A stretch of DNA of 64,000 nucleotides from Tetrapyrgos nigripes (GCA_013368315.1 JAACJM010000252.1:53778-117777), one strand, 5' to 3'; counted from the first letter of the stretch, positions 23,131-34,249 are shown. The notes: a model not told the origin generated them from the letters alone. Numbers and translations: made by a program.

Positions 23131-25264
23131 TCAGTGCCTCGCTGTCAAAACAATCTTCAACGGTCCCATCGGACTAATGAAGTAATCCATAATCGTGTTC
23201 TCCCAGCTTTCAGCATCGAAACCATCGGCAAACTTCATGTCATACTTATAAAACAACACTGAAAGCAGTTCCAACATCTCCTTGTGGGCTAGAGCTCGTC
23301 CGACGCAGCTAGCTGCTCCGTGAGAGAAGGGAATGAACGTTTCGGATCTGTGATTCGGGAATTTGGATTTTGACCCAGGCAGCCAGCGTTCCGGAAGATA
23401 TTGCGTAGGTGAAGAGAAATTGTTCGGGTTCCTATGGACGGAGTAAGGTGGAACGATGACTTGAGTGCCTTGAGGAAGGTACCTAGGAACAATCATTCAA
23501 CAGTTGAACATTCAGCGCAGCGGCGGAAGTACTTACTTCCCGAGGATCACTTTACCAGGTCCATCACGGGGAACTTGGCGAGGACCACCGGTGGCATTGG
23601 GAGGGTGCAGTCTCAAAGCTTCGGTACTAGTAGTTTCCAAGTCAGCCAGCATGTTCAGGTCAACAAGTGTTTTGACTTACATGCAAGCGGAAAGATATGG
23701 TAGCTCGCCCCTGACATCGGGATTTTGGGCAAAGTCCTCATTTATCTCCTTTTGGAGCATCTTGTAGTTCTCAGGATGTCGAAGAACAAACCAAACGGCA
23801 CTTGACATCGCAGCAGCGGAGGTATCCGTACCGGCAATGATAGCTAGGATTCCATCAGCTACAACTTCTGGCATTGTCGGCTTTTGAGTCTCCTTGTCTT
23901 CCTCGTCCATCTACAATTACAAGTTCGTTGAAATCGAGATTGTGTGAATTCAGACATCTTCACTTACAAGATGATACCAAATGTCTTTCTGAGTTGCTCC
24001 GGCCTGTGCTCTGGAAGTAGCCAATTCCCTAGCGAAACCGAGCAGTTGCTTCTTGACTTTGGCGATATGAGGAATGACTCCGGCAGCTTCAAATGCCCAC
24101 GGTAGCCATGCAAGAATGTTAATGGACCTAAACATACCGACCAAAGCAATCACATTATCGAACGCACAAGGGCATAATGAAAGGTAATATGGACTAACTC
24201 AGAGAAATCGAGAATGAATTTAACGTAGCCGGCGGAATCGTCACTTTTAGTGACACCGAATCTTCGGCCAAACCTAGAGGACAAAATTAAAACTTTCTTT
24301 TTCTGAATCACGGCTTTAAGTGGGTACTGACGCAACATCACTCATAACATCAAAGCTATAGATAACCGGAGTGGTCAGAATTAGCTCCATGATCTATGAC
24401 GGCCCACGTACGTATAATGCTGGAACTTCCTCGTGAGATCTATAGGTTTTCCGTCCTTCGAATCTTGGGCGAGAACATCGAGGAGTTCTTCAGTCTGTCT
24501 CGCAATGATATCGTCATAGTTCTTGAGGGATTCGGTTCCCAGAGCTCTGTTCCAACGTGTTCTTCTGCGCTGATGAGTCTGACCCGTAGTGAAAAGAAGG
24601 TTGGTTGGTGAACCGGGTTCAGTTCTGATGGTATAGACTGAAAAGTCACATTGAACGCAAGCCGAGTACCAGACTTGACAGAACACTTACACTTTCCCCT
24701 AGGTAGACCATTCGTTCCATATATAGCATTCACAGCATCACCATCAATGAATGAAACCTCGTTGGGGCCTACAGTACAAAACAAAGACTTCAGTCATCCT
24801 GTTATCGAGAGTGAAAGGAGGTAATACCTGTACGGACAACTGGTCCGTATTCGTCATGTAGTTTCCTCATAGCTCTGGCCAGCTCTCCAGAAGCTGTGAT
24901 GCGGTATGTCCATAACTTGGTAATGCGTGCAATGAACGGCCCTGGCACTCCAGCGAGAGGATGAAAAGGTGAAATTCGATAGAGTATGATGGAGGTTCCC
25001 AAGATAAGAAAGAATGCAGCGTATGAGGTTAGGATAGGAGCCAAGCTAAATGACCTCTGCGCTAAAGCGACGAGGATTGCTGGCTGGGGAAGCAGTGAAA
25101 TCGCAACAGTCTTCAACTTGGTGTCGTCTCGTTCATATCTTTTCCAATAGAGGTGGTTGGCCTAGAAGTCATGAGAACGTGAGTACGCCTTCAAAGAAAG
25201 AGAGCAAATTACTCACCATACCCAGCGCAATGCTGGAGTAAATTAGGGGAGTCGACGATGACAT
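23131..25264 (-). CDS. cytochrome P450 monooxygenase
   Basis: Microsomal heme-thiolate monooxygenase. Start ATG at 25264: exon 1 encodes a 16-residue hydrophobic start, then an intron (GTGAGT at 25216, acceptor CTAG near 25173). Further exons give an N-terminal membrane segment (AFFLILGTSIILY), the Pro-rich hinge FHPLAGVPGPF, the WNRAL/HQRRRTRW C-helix region, the I-helix AIIAGTDTSA (about 23830-23860), the K-helix EALRLHPP (ExxR, about 23605) and the heme loop FSHGAASCVGRAL (about 23290). Length is about 530 residues, normal for the family. The usual Arg in the FxxGxRxCxG loop is Ala. It is divergently placed to the isocyanide synthase about 1.6 kb away, and a relic of a paralogue lies at 19059. 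Likely role: oxidative tailoring of the cluster product (inference). Confidence 0.9.
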
Positions 25265-25307
25265 GATGGTTGCAGACGAAACAGACGAGGCCGCGTGGGA
25301 TAACTCG

Positions 25308-25502
25308 TCACTCACGGTGCCGGCACGTATTGCCGTCATTCAAGTTAGTCATTAATTGATTGACGCCAGCAGCGGCCATTTTCCGAAGAGAAGACCGTTC
25401 GTCCTCTCTCAGAGGTGTCTGATATGCACTGATACTCCAAGAAACTTTATCTGGGACAGTGATTTGACATCGAACCCCAATTTTTGTGATTGAACCTTGC
25501 AT
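25308..25502 (-). CDS. small hypothetical ORF upstream of the P450
   Basis: A 64-codon ORF with a phrase resembling small charged helical proteins (REDERSSLRKMAAAGVNQL). It ends at a GTGAGTGA that could be either a stop context or a splice donor. I do not recognise a family and it may be spurious; it lies only ~40 bases from the P450 start. Confidence 0.2.
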   Translation of the reverse strand: MQGSITKIGVRCQITVPDKVSWSISAYQTPLREDERSSLRKMAAAGVNQLMTNLNDGNTCRHRE

Positions 25503-26126
25503 CTGAGAAAACTATCAGTGAAAATATGTCGGAACTTTTAAAATTACGACATGATATAGAATAACCTATTATAACGGCCATGATGAAAAAGCGCCGTTAT
25601 GAGCCGATTATTAAGATGAAGAAAATGATTATAACCTCAAAAAAAAATGGAATGGACGTGTTCTGAAGGGTGAGTTGCACTCAGAGTGAAAGTACAGGTA
25701 TTATCCAGGACTCCAGAGTAGAAATCAAAGCCTCGGGAGGAGGGAACGCACTGTCATTGACGTTGACAAGGTGCCCGGGGGACAGTTATAAGTAATTAAG
25801 GTAAATTTCCCGGGCTGGTAATAATACTATTATTACGGCTATTCTGTTACAACGCAAAACAAAAGGTTCCGACATTATTTGCCGTGAAGTGCCTGTAGCT
25901 ATCATAATTCATGGCCATCGCAATATCCAATTTTATTTCATCATGTAACAGCATCACTAGAAGCTTGTGCAGCTGAGTAGGAGGCTCAGCTGGGATTCAA
26001 CATCTCCTTCAGGATGTCTACTCAAACCGGTAAGTGGCATGACTCATTTATTCACGACCAAGAAACGGAGATCTTCTGGTCCGATCTAGGAACTTTTTAT
26101 CATCTCACACTTTTGCACCAGCAATA
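25503..26126. other. AT-rich intergenic DNA, no gene recognised
   Basis: Contains the words TTATAACGGC/GCCGTTAT in inverted orientation (about 25570-25600) and the putative promoter area between the divergent P450 and isocyanide synthase. Nothing else recognised. Confidence 0.35.
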
Positions 26127-26143
26127 CTGTCCCATTTCGTTCA

Positions 26144-26274
26144 CACGCCGAAAAGACAAAAATATCCACTCGACGGATAGATCACATCACTACTACTGAT
26201 ATAAGATATATCTGTAGAAAAGTGTATTTCCGTACGCCTTTCTGCCGAGCGGATATTTTTGTATTTTCGGCGTG
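26144..26274. mobile_element. 131-bp palindromic MITE, copy 1 (3-bp duplication)
   Basis: Ends CACGCCGAAAAGACAAAAAT and ATTTTTGTATTTTCGGCGTG are near-perfect inverts; flanks are TCA on both sides. Another copy of identical length is at 41938-42068. Three-base duplications suggest a PIF/Harbinger-type origin. Confidence 0.75.
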
Positions 26275-26520
26275 TCAATTCGCCAGGGCATCATGACCGT
26301 GACATGCCCTCGCGAAACTTGATGGAGAAATTACCGGTTTTGGAAGGTATCTTGGCAGGGATTTTGTGAATGGCTTTTTGTGATGCGTGACGGCCGATTT
26401 TTTTCGCTAATGAGTGAAAAAACCAAGACGAGTGAGGAGACGAGCGAGGAACGAATAGAGAGGAAAGGGATGCGAGAGAGTTTATGTAGTTGAGGATATA
26501 GGGGTCGAGGGTTGAATGAA

Positions 26521-26690
26521 GTGTTCTCACTGCCTCGGATGGCAGATCATCGAACTCTCGCATTCCGAGGATTATATAGAGTGTTCTCACTGCCTCGGGT
26601 GGCAGATCATTGAACTCTCGAACGTTGAATAGAATGTTCTCACTGATCGACTCAGATCATCGAACTCTCGTATTCCGAGAGGGTTGTGGT
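26521..26690. repeat. minisatellite, three units of ~55-60 bp
   Basis: Three tandem units start at about 26521, 26581 and 26634; each contains TGTTCTCACTG and AGATCATCGAACTCTCG (second unit ATTGAACTCTCG). Confidence 0.7.
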
Positions 26691-26884
26691 CTTCTCGGAC
26701 GAGGGCCACAATTAGACGGTCTTAAACATATATATTTAAAAGTCATCGAATTTTGGGGGGTACGTGACGCGTGACTCGCGAATTGAACGAAATGGGAGTC
26801 ACAGCTTCTCTCCTCAACCGTCTTAAAAAGCTGGTTCCTGCTGTTATACACACATACATACACAATTCCTCCTCTGTCGACGCA

Positions 26885-29248
26885 ATGGTTGTCTGCCTAC
26901 CGCCATCAGAATTCTCGCGACCTCCGGTCGATATAAAACTTGACTCCAATGGCAAGCCTACGGGAACCGTTCCTGCTGCCGTGGTCTGTAAAGCCCATCG
27001 CCCTTGGTGGTTTACTGCTGAGCTTCCGGACAAAGCAACGCGACTCACGGAGGTCATCTCCCACTTTCTTTTCCTAGACGGCAAAGATAACCGCTTCCAA
27101 ACATGTGGGCGCCGTTTTCTATATGATGTCCTCTCTCATCATGTACAGCAACAAGAGAAGATCGAGCTCGTCTTTCCTGGATTCCCTTTCAAGAGTCCTA
27201 GTGCGCGCAAAGTCCTTGGTCGTCTTCCCGACTTGGGAGAAGAGCTCCTTCTGCATAGACTGGAGGCTCTTGCTTGCGCAATTGAGGACGACTATGCGCC
27301 CGGCGCTATCGTTCGCATAGTAAGCGACGGCATCGTGTACGGTGGTAAGTTTTTCCATGTCAATTTATTTTGATTTCTGATGTTCCAGTCTAGAACTTCT
27401 CGGACAGAGCGACGCTAACGTCTACCAATACAATTCCGAGCTGCGTAAAATATGCGTGGAGAATCGGCTGGAGCACCTCACATTCGTGAGGCTGGCAGAT
27501 CTGCTTCAGGAAGGTCCTCTCTCTGCCAATTCGAATGAGATGACCCTGGAAGAGTACGTTCGCGACGCCCCCATCATCCGCTCGCAGTTCCTTGCCCACG
27601 ATATTTCCCACTACAATATCGAGGACAGCATCAGCAAAGATTCCGGTGTAATCCGAACATACCGGGGATACCTCAAGTTCTTGGAGCTCGATTTAGACGG
27701 AACGAGTATGATGATGGACCCTGATGGAAACCCGCTCTCCGGAAAGCAAAGAGATAAAGTTCGCCGACAGCTTGCTAAAAAAATGATTGTCAACGGAACG
27801 GTAAGTTTTCGGCCTGAACCCACGACGCAGAGAACTGACCTTTTTCAAAGAAATTCTCCGACCTTGTCCAAGCTAAATTCCCTAATTGTGTCCGTCTCAG
27901 CTGTCATGAGCATCCCAACGAGGGACCTAAATTCGCTTTAAACCTCTTCCCTGGTTCAAGGATGTCTGCTACACCAGTAAGTGCATGTTTCTACTTGATT
28001 TCTTAGGCATATAACAAATGTTTGGACAGTGGCACAACGTCATTTATGAGGCTGCTGACGGACACCTCCAAATCGGTGCCCTGCAGTCGTTTGACAAGAA
28101 GAACTACGAAATTGTTTCGAAATACGGCCGGCCTTACTACGTACGGGAGAAATCTTCCGTATACTCATTTGGATCACAGCTCGATGCACAGATTTCCTTC
28201 ACTCGAAACTTCCCGTTCGGATTGACCGTCTCCTGCGCTCCATCCGCCGGCCTGTCGTTCAACGATTTACCCATGGACAAACTGCGTAAGCTCACGACTA
28301 TGCACTCGTGTGTACTCCTTCGCGGGTTCTCCAAAGTTGATCGTGACGATATGACTAAGAAATCCGAAGAGCTAGGACCAATTTTGTATGAGCTTTCATC
28401 GTCTTAGTCTCGTTTCAAGGTCATTCTGATATCTGTATAGGCGCTGGCCAGCTTACGGGGCTATTTTCGAGCTGAAAGAGAATCCCAACTGGGACGTAAA
28501 TAGCTCGCTCACCTGTGAAGCGATGCCTATGCATTACGACGGTCAGTGATCAGTACCTTTGCTTTTCTTGACGTAGTCATTGATTCGTCTCATCCTCGCA
28601 GGTGTTTTCAAGACCAAGACCGACGAACATGGACGAATCACGAATGATCCTCCTCAGTTCCAAGTCTTTCAGTGCATCCAAGCACCAGGGAATCAAGAAG
28701 GCGGTCAAACTATTCTGACGAATACAGCTGATATCCTGCGATATGGAGTAACTCCTTCGCAGAGACGGCTACTTTCATCAAAGACCTGGACGGTGTACAC
28801 ACCCCAGAACACTGTATTCGGGGGAGATCACTTCAAACTGCCCCTGATCACGCAGAACGGGCTTACCGGTCATGATATATTGCGATGGCATGATCCTTGG
28901 TACGTCTGGTCTCCTTACATGACAGCGAGCGGTGTTTGATGAATCCCATTGCAGGCCACAATGGGTAACGAAGTTCAAAGCAACTAACGTCAGGATCAGT
29001 GATTCTACACGGGAAGAAGAGGCTACAATTGTTGACCTGCTGTCCGATCTGTTGTACGATCGCAGGTTTTGCTTTGCTCACACTTGGGAGACGGGAGATT
29101 TCCTCCTTGCGGACAACGTTGAGGTAAGTTTAGGCACAACTGATTCTGATCTTGATGATCCGGTACTGAACTATTCCTTTAGCTGCTACACGCAAGGACT
29201 GCATTCGTGCCGAGTCCAAGGGAGCTGTGGCGCGTTCACGTTAACTGA
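26885..29248 (+). CDS. isocyanide synthase fused to TauD-type Fe(II)/2-oxoglutarate oxygenase
   Basis: Bifunctional enzyme expected to turn an amino-acid amine into an isocyanide and then decarboxylate/desaturate it. Exons (approx.): 26885-27344, 27394-27800, 27851-27976, 28030-28386, 28441-28541, 28601-28901, 28955-29123, 29183-29248; about 660 residues. Residues ~1-380 are a DIT1/PvcA (PF05141) isocyanide synthase: VFPGFPFKSPSARKVLG, LPDLGEELLLHRL, and RLSCHEHPNEGPKFALNLF. Residues ~400-660 are a TauD domain: HYD (HxD metal ligand, ~480), HTWETGDFLLADN, then the distal His in ELLHART and the 2OG-binding Arg in RELWRVHV near the C-terminus. All metal and cosubstrate residues are present. I chose the ATG at 26885 because upstream in-frame ATGs lie in a MITE end. 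Known precedents: fungal XanB-type synthases and ICS-oxygenase fusions, and bacterial PvcA/PvcB and WelI pairs. Confidence 0.92.
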
Positions 29249-30429
29249 CTTGATCTCTAAACATTTTCTGAATCTCTGGGCCATTATGGTTGATTATCGG
29301 TTACTGTAAACTCTTATTAATTCTTCATGTGCTGGAACATATATTTATCTGGCTCTGATGGATTGTGTCTTTATTTATTTCATGTAAATAGTTGTACTTT
29401 ACTCCTTTGTTTTAAAGTTGTACAATTTAGATCTAACGAGCTCACTGAGAGATTTCCGTATTTCATTGAACGCTAGATACTTACCCTTCTGATAGCCGAA
29501 CTGCGAAATATCAGTGCATATTGTATGACAGACGAGCATAGCAGCCTCCGGTGGAAATGATAGAATTCGAAATGTTCGAGAGGCACCTGCGTCATGATAG
29601 GGACGAGCAAGAATCTCAGAAGAACCGACTGATACGACTCAGAAGGCTAGGAATTTGATCCATACTATGAAGCAGTGTCAAATGAATTTCACAGTCTTGA
29701 GCTGATTTTCTCAGACTTCTCAATAACTTGGTGGCGGATGATTGTTCGACAGAAGGAGCACGCAGTCGAACGAAATCTCTGAGTTGGACTTGATTCACGG
29801 TATGTCATGATGTCTCGATGGTGCCTCTACCTATGCACAATGATGGCATATGCATATTGGTCTATGATCGAGCGAAGAGCACTACTACTGCTGATTTGCA
29901 CAGTATAATGACTTCCTGTCTCTCAGGCCGCTGAAGACTTGTACTTTGTGTGCTCCCACCATTCTGAGTTCCAGGTAAAAATCAGCACCCACTATCTCTT
30001 CATTGAACTCTTGATACATCTAGTCCATCAGGATCTAGCGATACAGCTGTTGAACCTACATATGAAGCAGGATGGTTGCCAATGAATCTCCAATTTCGCT
30101 AGCTGCTAGAAATAGGTTAAGATGCACCTATACTCGTTAGCTCCCGCCCTCTGAGTCTATTTGGGTAAAGTATCTCACTGTTCACACGACGTTGTCTTCC
30201 TGTCCATCTTTTCCGGCTGATGTAGGGGCGGCCGGATATCTCCATCACTTTTCCGATATCCACGCGTTTCCTGGTTCTTTTTCTCCGTTGCAGCAAACAC
30301 TTAAATTTACTCGCTGATCTCTGGAGTAGTAATTGCAGTCATGACCCTGGGCAGGAACCAATGCTCATGCTGTACCTCTTTCATTGATGGAGATGATTCT
30401 ACTTATAAAGACTCGAGCGACTGGAAGCT
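29249..30429. other. intergenic between isocyanide synthase and prenyltransferase
   Basis: 1.2 kb with no recognised coding exon. It presumably holds the 3' UTR of the upstream gene and the promoter of the prenyltransferase; ACTTATAAAGACTC near 30400 is a possible TATA element about 30 bases before the first ATG. Confidence 0.4.
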
Positions 30430-32381
30430 ATGCATAGGAAATCTTCATCCTTTACTATGACACCTCCAGCCCCCAGTGAAGCACCACTCCAATGTGAGTT
30501 GCAGTGTTCCTTTTACTTACCCGAAATTTGATCTTACATTTACGTTGGGACTTGCAGCTATTCTGAAAGCCGTCTGGAAACCAGACGCGTCATTGGAAGA
30601 CAATGCCAAAGCGCTTGTCCATGCCTTGTACGGACGCACTCCTAACAGCAAGCCATCGGCTAACAAAGGAATGACTGATTTGAAGCTATTCGATATTCTG
30701 GCCGATGTGAGCCCGTTTATGACACTTTTAGTATCTTCAGACCTTATATTTTTACCAGCTTCTCATTGGCGACGACTCCGGACAGTCTTACTTCTATTGG
30801 CGCAAGGTAGTCCTGCCTTTTGCCCATATGTTGGATACATCGGCAAGTACTCTTATAGATTGGTTTCTTTTCCATCTGAACATTTCCATCAGAATTATCC
30901 GCTCCCCATCCAATGCGCCTTTGTCCTCTTCGTATATGCACAAGTTGTTCCCTTCTTGGGCCCGGATGCTTTCACTCTTCCTCCTTCCATTATGACTCTC
31001 GATGGAAGTCCCATTGAGCTTAGTTGGATCATTCCGAGCTCTAACCTGAAGGAAGCTACATCCGACGACAAACCCAACCGGAACGTTCGCTTTGCGATTG
31101 AACCTCGGTAAGAGTACATCATTATTTGCATTCCTTCTTTCTGACGATGAAACTGGAATCTCTAGTGACCCGAAAACCGGCCAGTTCCACAAGGGCGCAA
31201 GAATGCTTGATTATTATGTTTCCACGCTCGGAAATTTTGGTGGCATGGTCAAGATTGAAGACGACGGAATGCTTTGGCGACGAAAAATAGAGAAGTTCAT
31301 GTTTCCCGAGGATGCGGATTCTCAGAGCGATGAACTAGGAGAAGAGGTTCTTCCTGGAAGTCGTTTCATGCTTGGTAAGTGAAACGATTCATATAGTGTG
31401 CGTTCTAATTCAGTAACTTTCAGGAACGGACTTTAGTCCATTGGGTACGATAGTGCTGAAGGCGTATTATGTTGCCTTCCGAGCTCCTCCTTGGGATCCG
31501 GCCTCTCCTCCACTAAACACGCAAAGTCCTGTGTTCCTAGGTGATATCGATTTGTCACCCTGCCGTAAATTGGCCCAAGACCTTGATCCGTCGCTGGCCC
31601 AGCCGTTCAATCTCTTGATGGAATATACTAACAGCATCGATAAGGAGCTTCGCCCTGCATTCGAAATCGTAGCTACCGACTGTCTCGCTCCATCGAAAAA
31701 TCGCTTGAAAGTAAGAATCTCGATTTTCTCTTCTCTGCCATCATTGACTTTCTGTAGATCTACTGTCGTACTATGAAGGGTACTTCTTGGGACGATGCCA
31801 AGAGCGGTTTTACTCTTGGTGGTCGTCTCAAAGGGCCTGAAATGGAAAAAGCCGTTAAGGTATTGGAGACACTTTGGGATACCATGTTCCCGAACGCTGT
31901 CGAGAATCATGCGCAACCCTTGGAGCGATCCAAAGACGTCGTGAAAGCTGAGAAGAATCTGCATCCTCTCGGCGGACTACTGTATTATTACGAGTTCGTT
32001 CCCGGACAGAACTTGGTCTTCCCCAAAGTCTACCTTCCCATTCGGTGAGTTTTAAATTCTCTAATTCATGTTGGCCGTACCGATCTTGGTACAGGGTATA
32101 CTCGGCAAACGATTTGAATGTTTGCGAAGCACTGGAACGATTCTATCGTCGTATCGGCCTGACAGAGCATCTTTCCGACGGTTGGTTCGTTCGAGAGGTT
32201 TCCAAAGCCTAGTAAGTCCTTCAAGTCACTGCTGAAACGTTCACATCTCAAAAATCATTCCAGTTCTCATAGGCCACTTGATACCCCCGGAAAAGCTATT
32301 CAGACTTATATGACATTCTCCATGAAGAAACACGGTTGGGAGTTAACAAGTTACTTTTCACCCGAAGTTTGGTTGAATTAA
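30430..32381 (+). CDS. DMATS-type aromatic (indole) prenyltransferase
   Basis: Transfers a dimethylallyl or longer prenyl group to an aromatic ring, usually indole. Start at 30430 (an in-frame ATG at 30457 is possible). Exons join at 30493/30558, ~30705/30758, 30842/~30892 (GC-AG intron), ~31107/31166, 31375/31425, 31710/31759, 32045/32100 and 32212/32265; about 475 residues. DMATS hallmarks: FDILADLLIGDDS, YPLPIQCAFVLF, PIELSW near residue 140 (Glu aligns with the indole-NH-binding Glu of FgaPT2), VRFAIEPR, VLKAYYVAF, RLKIYCRTM, and FPKVYLPIRVY with the Tyr/Lys diphosphate-shield residues, ending in KKHGWELTSYFSPEVW. Full length with no break. Located between the isocyanide synthase and the rhodanese in the same orientation. 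I infer that its substrate is a tryptophan-derived (indole) isocyanide; a Tyr-derived substrate is possible. Confidence 0.92.
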
Positions 32382-32733
32382 GATTCTCTCGTCTGTGTAC
32401 ATATCCCCGTGTGATTGCCAAAATATCGTAAATATGGTTGGAACAACGGATAATTTTGATACTGGAGGTCTTTTATTACTTATGATCTGGGATTTATGTA
32501 CGCCTCAAAGGTAATTGAGATCTATCACTCGAATACAACATCTCGAATCGTAAACTGTCGTAAAGCACTACTCTCTCTTAATCTCTCTTAATCAACCATC
32601 ATTCGACTGTTGATACGTACTGTCGGACAGCATTCGAGCGGTATCAGGTACTAGGGTTACGTATTGGTCGATTCGGCCACACATAAGTAGGGAGCGATCA
32701 TAGGACTCTTTTTCAGTCACTCACCCAACGAAC
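32382..32733. other. intergenic, promoter of the rhodanese
   Basis: About 350 bases without coding sequence. It contains short repeats of AATCTCTCTTA near 32577-32600 and presumably the shared 3' UTR/promoter space. Confidence 0.4.
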
Positions 32734-33920
32734 ATGGCTGCCAATACTTCCGTACCCAAGCTCATCTCTCCCCAAGAACTACACCAACTGCTCCAAGGTC
32801 AGGACGCATCTAGGCCGCGGGTCATTCCCCTCGACGTATCCCTTGTATACCCACCTGCCTCCGAATATACTCAACACCTCGATGGGCGCATTCCTGGCGC
32901 TAGGTTCTTTTCTATGAAGCGATACGCCGCTGAGGACCCTGAACTGAAAACGGTGATTATGCTTCCGACAACTGGCAAATTTGTAGGATCGATGAGGTAT
33001 TTGGGAATCCGTAGAGACGATCATATTGTTTGTTACGATGTCATGGGCTTCTGGACACCGGCGAGAGGGGCATGGATGTTGAAGGTGCGAATGATTTTGA
33101 TTATCATTCGGTTACCGGGCAACAATATTCTGACGATGGACACGTTGCTTACAGGTCTTTGGTCACGAAAAGGTGTCCGTTCTCAACGGAGGCCTACCTG
33201 CTTGGCGGGCTGCGGGATATTCCGTTGAAACTGGATCCTACTCGGCAACAGAGCCTTCAGATTATCCATTTGTACAGCCTAATAAGGAGCTGATTGCTTG
33301 TAAGTCGACCTTTTCAAAATTTCTTCCCATTTTTGTGATAAATGTATGCAAAACCAGCTTTTGAATCAGTCGCCTCAGAGGCTGGTATCAAAGAACGCGT
33401 CATCATTGACACTCGTCCTGTCGAGGAATACGCAGATATTGGGCATATTCCTAAGTCCATCTCTCTTCCGTTCACCAACTTCCTTGCCGGGCCGCCACCT
33501 AATGATATGCGTGTTCTTCCAGAGGAAACGTGGAAGGGAATCATCGCAAAAGTGATCGGAGATGATCTTCTGAATGAATTACAAAATAAATCCAGTGAAC
33601 TTCAGGTGATAAGTACCTGTGGATGGGGTGTCACAGCGTGTACGGTCTGGCTTATTCTGGGTTCTTTTGGCGTGAATGCAAGGGTTTATGATGAAGTGAG
33701 TGCGCGTTTTGTATGGTGGAGCCTTCCACTGACGGTAAAAATCCAACAGAGTTGGGAAGGATATGAGATGCGTGCTGGAAACCCCGTGGAGAAAGGATCG
33801 CCAGATGCTCTGCACCCAGGAGCGCCGACAAAGGGAGTGACTAGCTTCCCTGAGTTGCAAATCCCGCTTGACAGTTTACCCGATGACGGAACGCCAAAGA
33901 TCGATGAAGTTACTAGCTAG
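32734..33920 (+). CDS. two-domain rhodanese (thiosulfate/mercaptopyruvate sulfurtransferase)
   Basis: Moves sulfane sulfur from thiosulfate or 3-mercaptopyruvate to a nucleophile such as cyanide through a persulfide on a single Cys. Four exons with introns at about 33085-33155 (GTGCGA...TTACAG), 33300-33356 (GTAAGT...ACCAG) and 33695-33750 (GTGAGT...AACAG), giving about 330 residues. The N-terminal rhodanese domain (to ~residue 165) has HLDGRIPGARFF and VSVLNGGLPAW; the C-terminal domain has IIDTRPVEEY, GHIPKSISLPF and the active-site loop STCGWGVTAC, where the usual CGSGVTA/CGTGVTA Ser/Thr is Trp. Same strand as the prenyltransferase, 350 bases downstream. In a cluster with an isocyanide synthase it could protect against cyanide/isocyanide or make an isothiocyanate (inference); it could also be an unrelated housekeeping gene. 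Confidence 0.9.
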
Positions 33921-33982
33921 TCGATAAACGTGTACATGGTATTGGGCCCTTGTAACGGAGCTACCGCATGCTAATACATATA

Positions 33983-34249
33983 CTGTACCATTTCGTTCAA
34001 TTCGCGAGGGGGTTGTGACTGTGACCCCGTCTCGCGAACTTTTTTTTTTCACGAATTGGGTCAGTGACCTAGGACACGGCGGAAATTTTCGTGAATTTCA
34101 CGGGAAATTTGCTTTTTTGGGATGTTTTTGCCACGAGTTTCACCTGTCCTTTTCGCGTCCGAGCTGTTGTGACCTCGGACAGCTCGAAAATTTTCGCGAA
34201 TTTCGGGGGGCTGTGACTGCGGATTCGCGAATTGAATGAAATGGTACAG
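33983..34249. mobile_element. Tc1/mariner-like MITE, copy 3
   Basis: 267 bp with TIRs CTGTACCATTTCGTTCAATT and AATTGAATGAAATGGTACAG, TA on both sides. The best preserved of the three copies. Interior holds further inverted words (GTGACTGTGACCCCGTCTCGCG and GAATTTTCGCGAATTTC-like). Confidence 0.85.

Larger units (their letters stand above)
26127..26795. mobile_element. Tc1/mariner-like MITE, copy 2, carrying two insertions
   Basis: Left end CTGTCCCATTTCGTTCA after TA (26125-26126); right end TCGCGAATTGAACGAAATGGG near 26795 with the outermost bases degenerate. The interior matches copy 1 (GGGCATCATGACCGTGACATGCCC, GGTATCTTGGCAGGGATTTT). It is interrupted at 26144-26274 by a 131-bp MITE and at about 26407-26745 by DNA containing a minisatellite. 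Confidence 0.65.

Noticed and set aside
26771..26884. Upstream in-frame ATG codons for the isocyanide synthase
   Set aside because: They lie in or next to the end of a MITE and add no conserved sequence; 26885 fits better.
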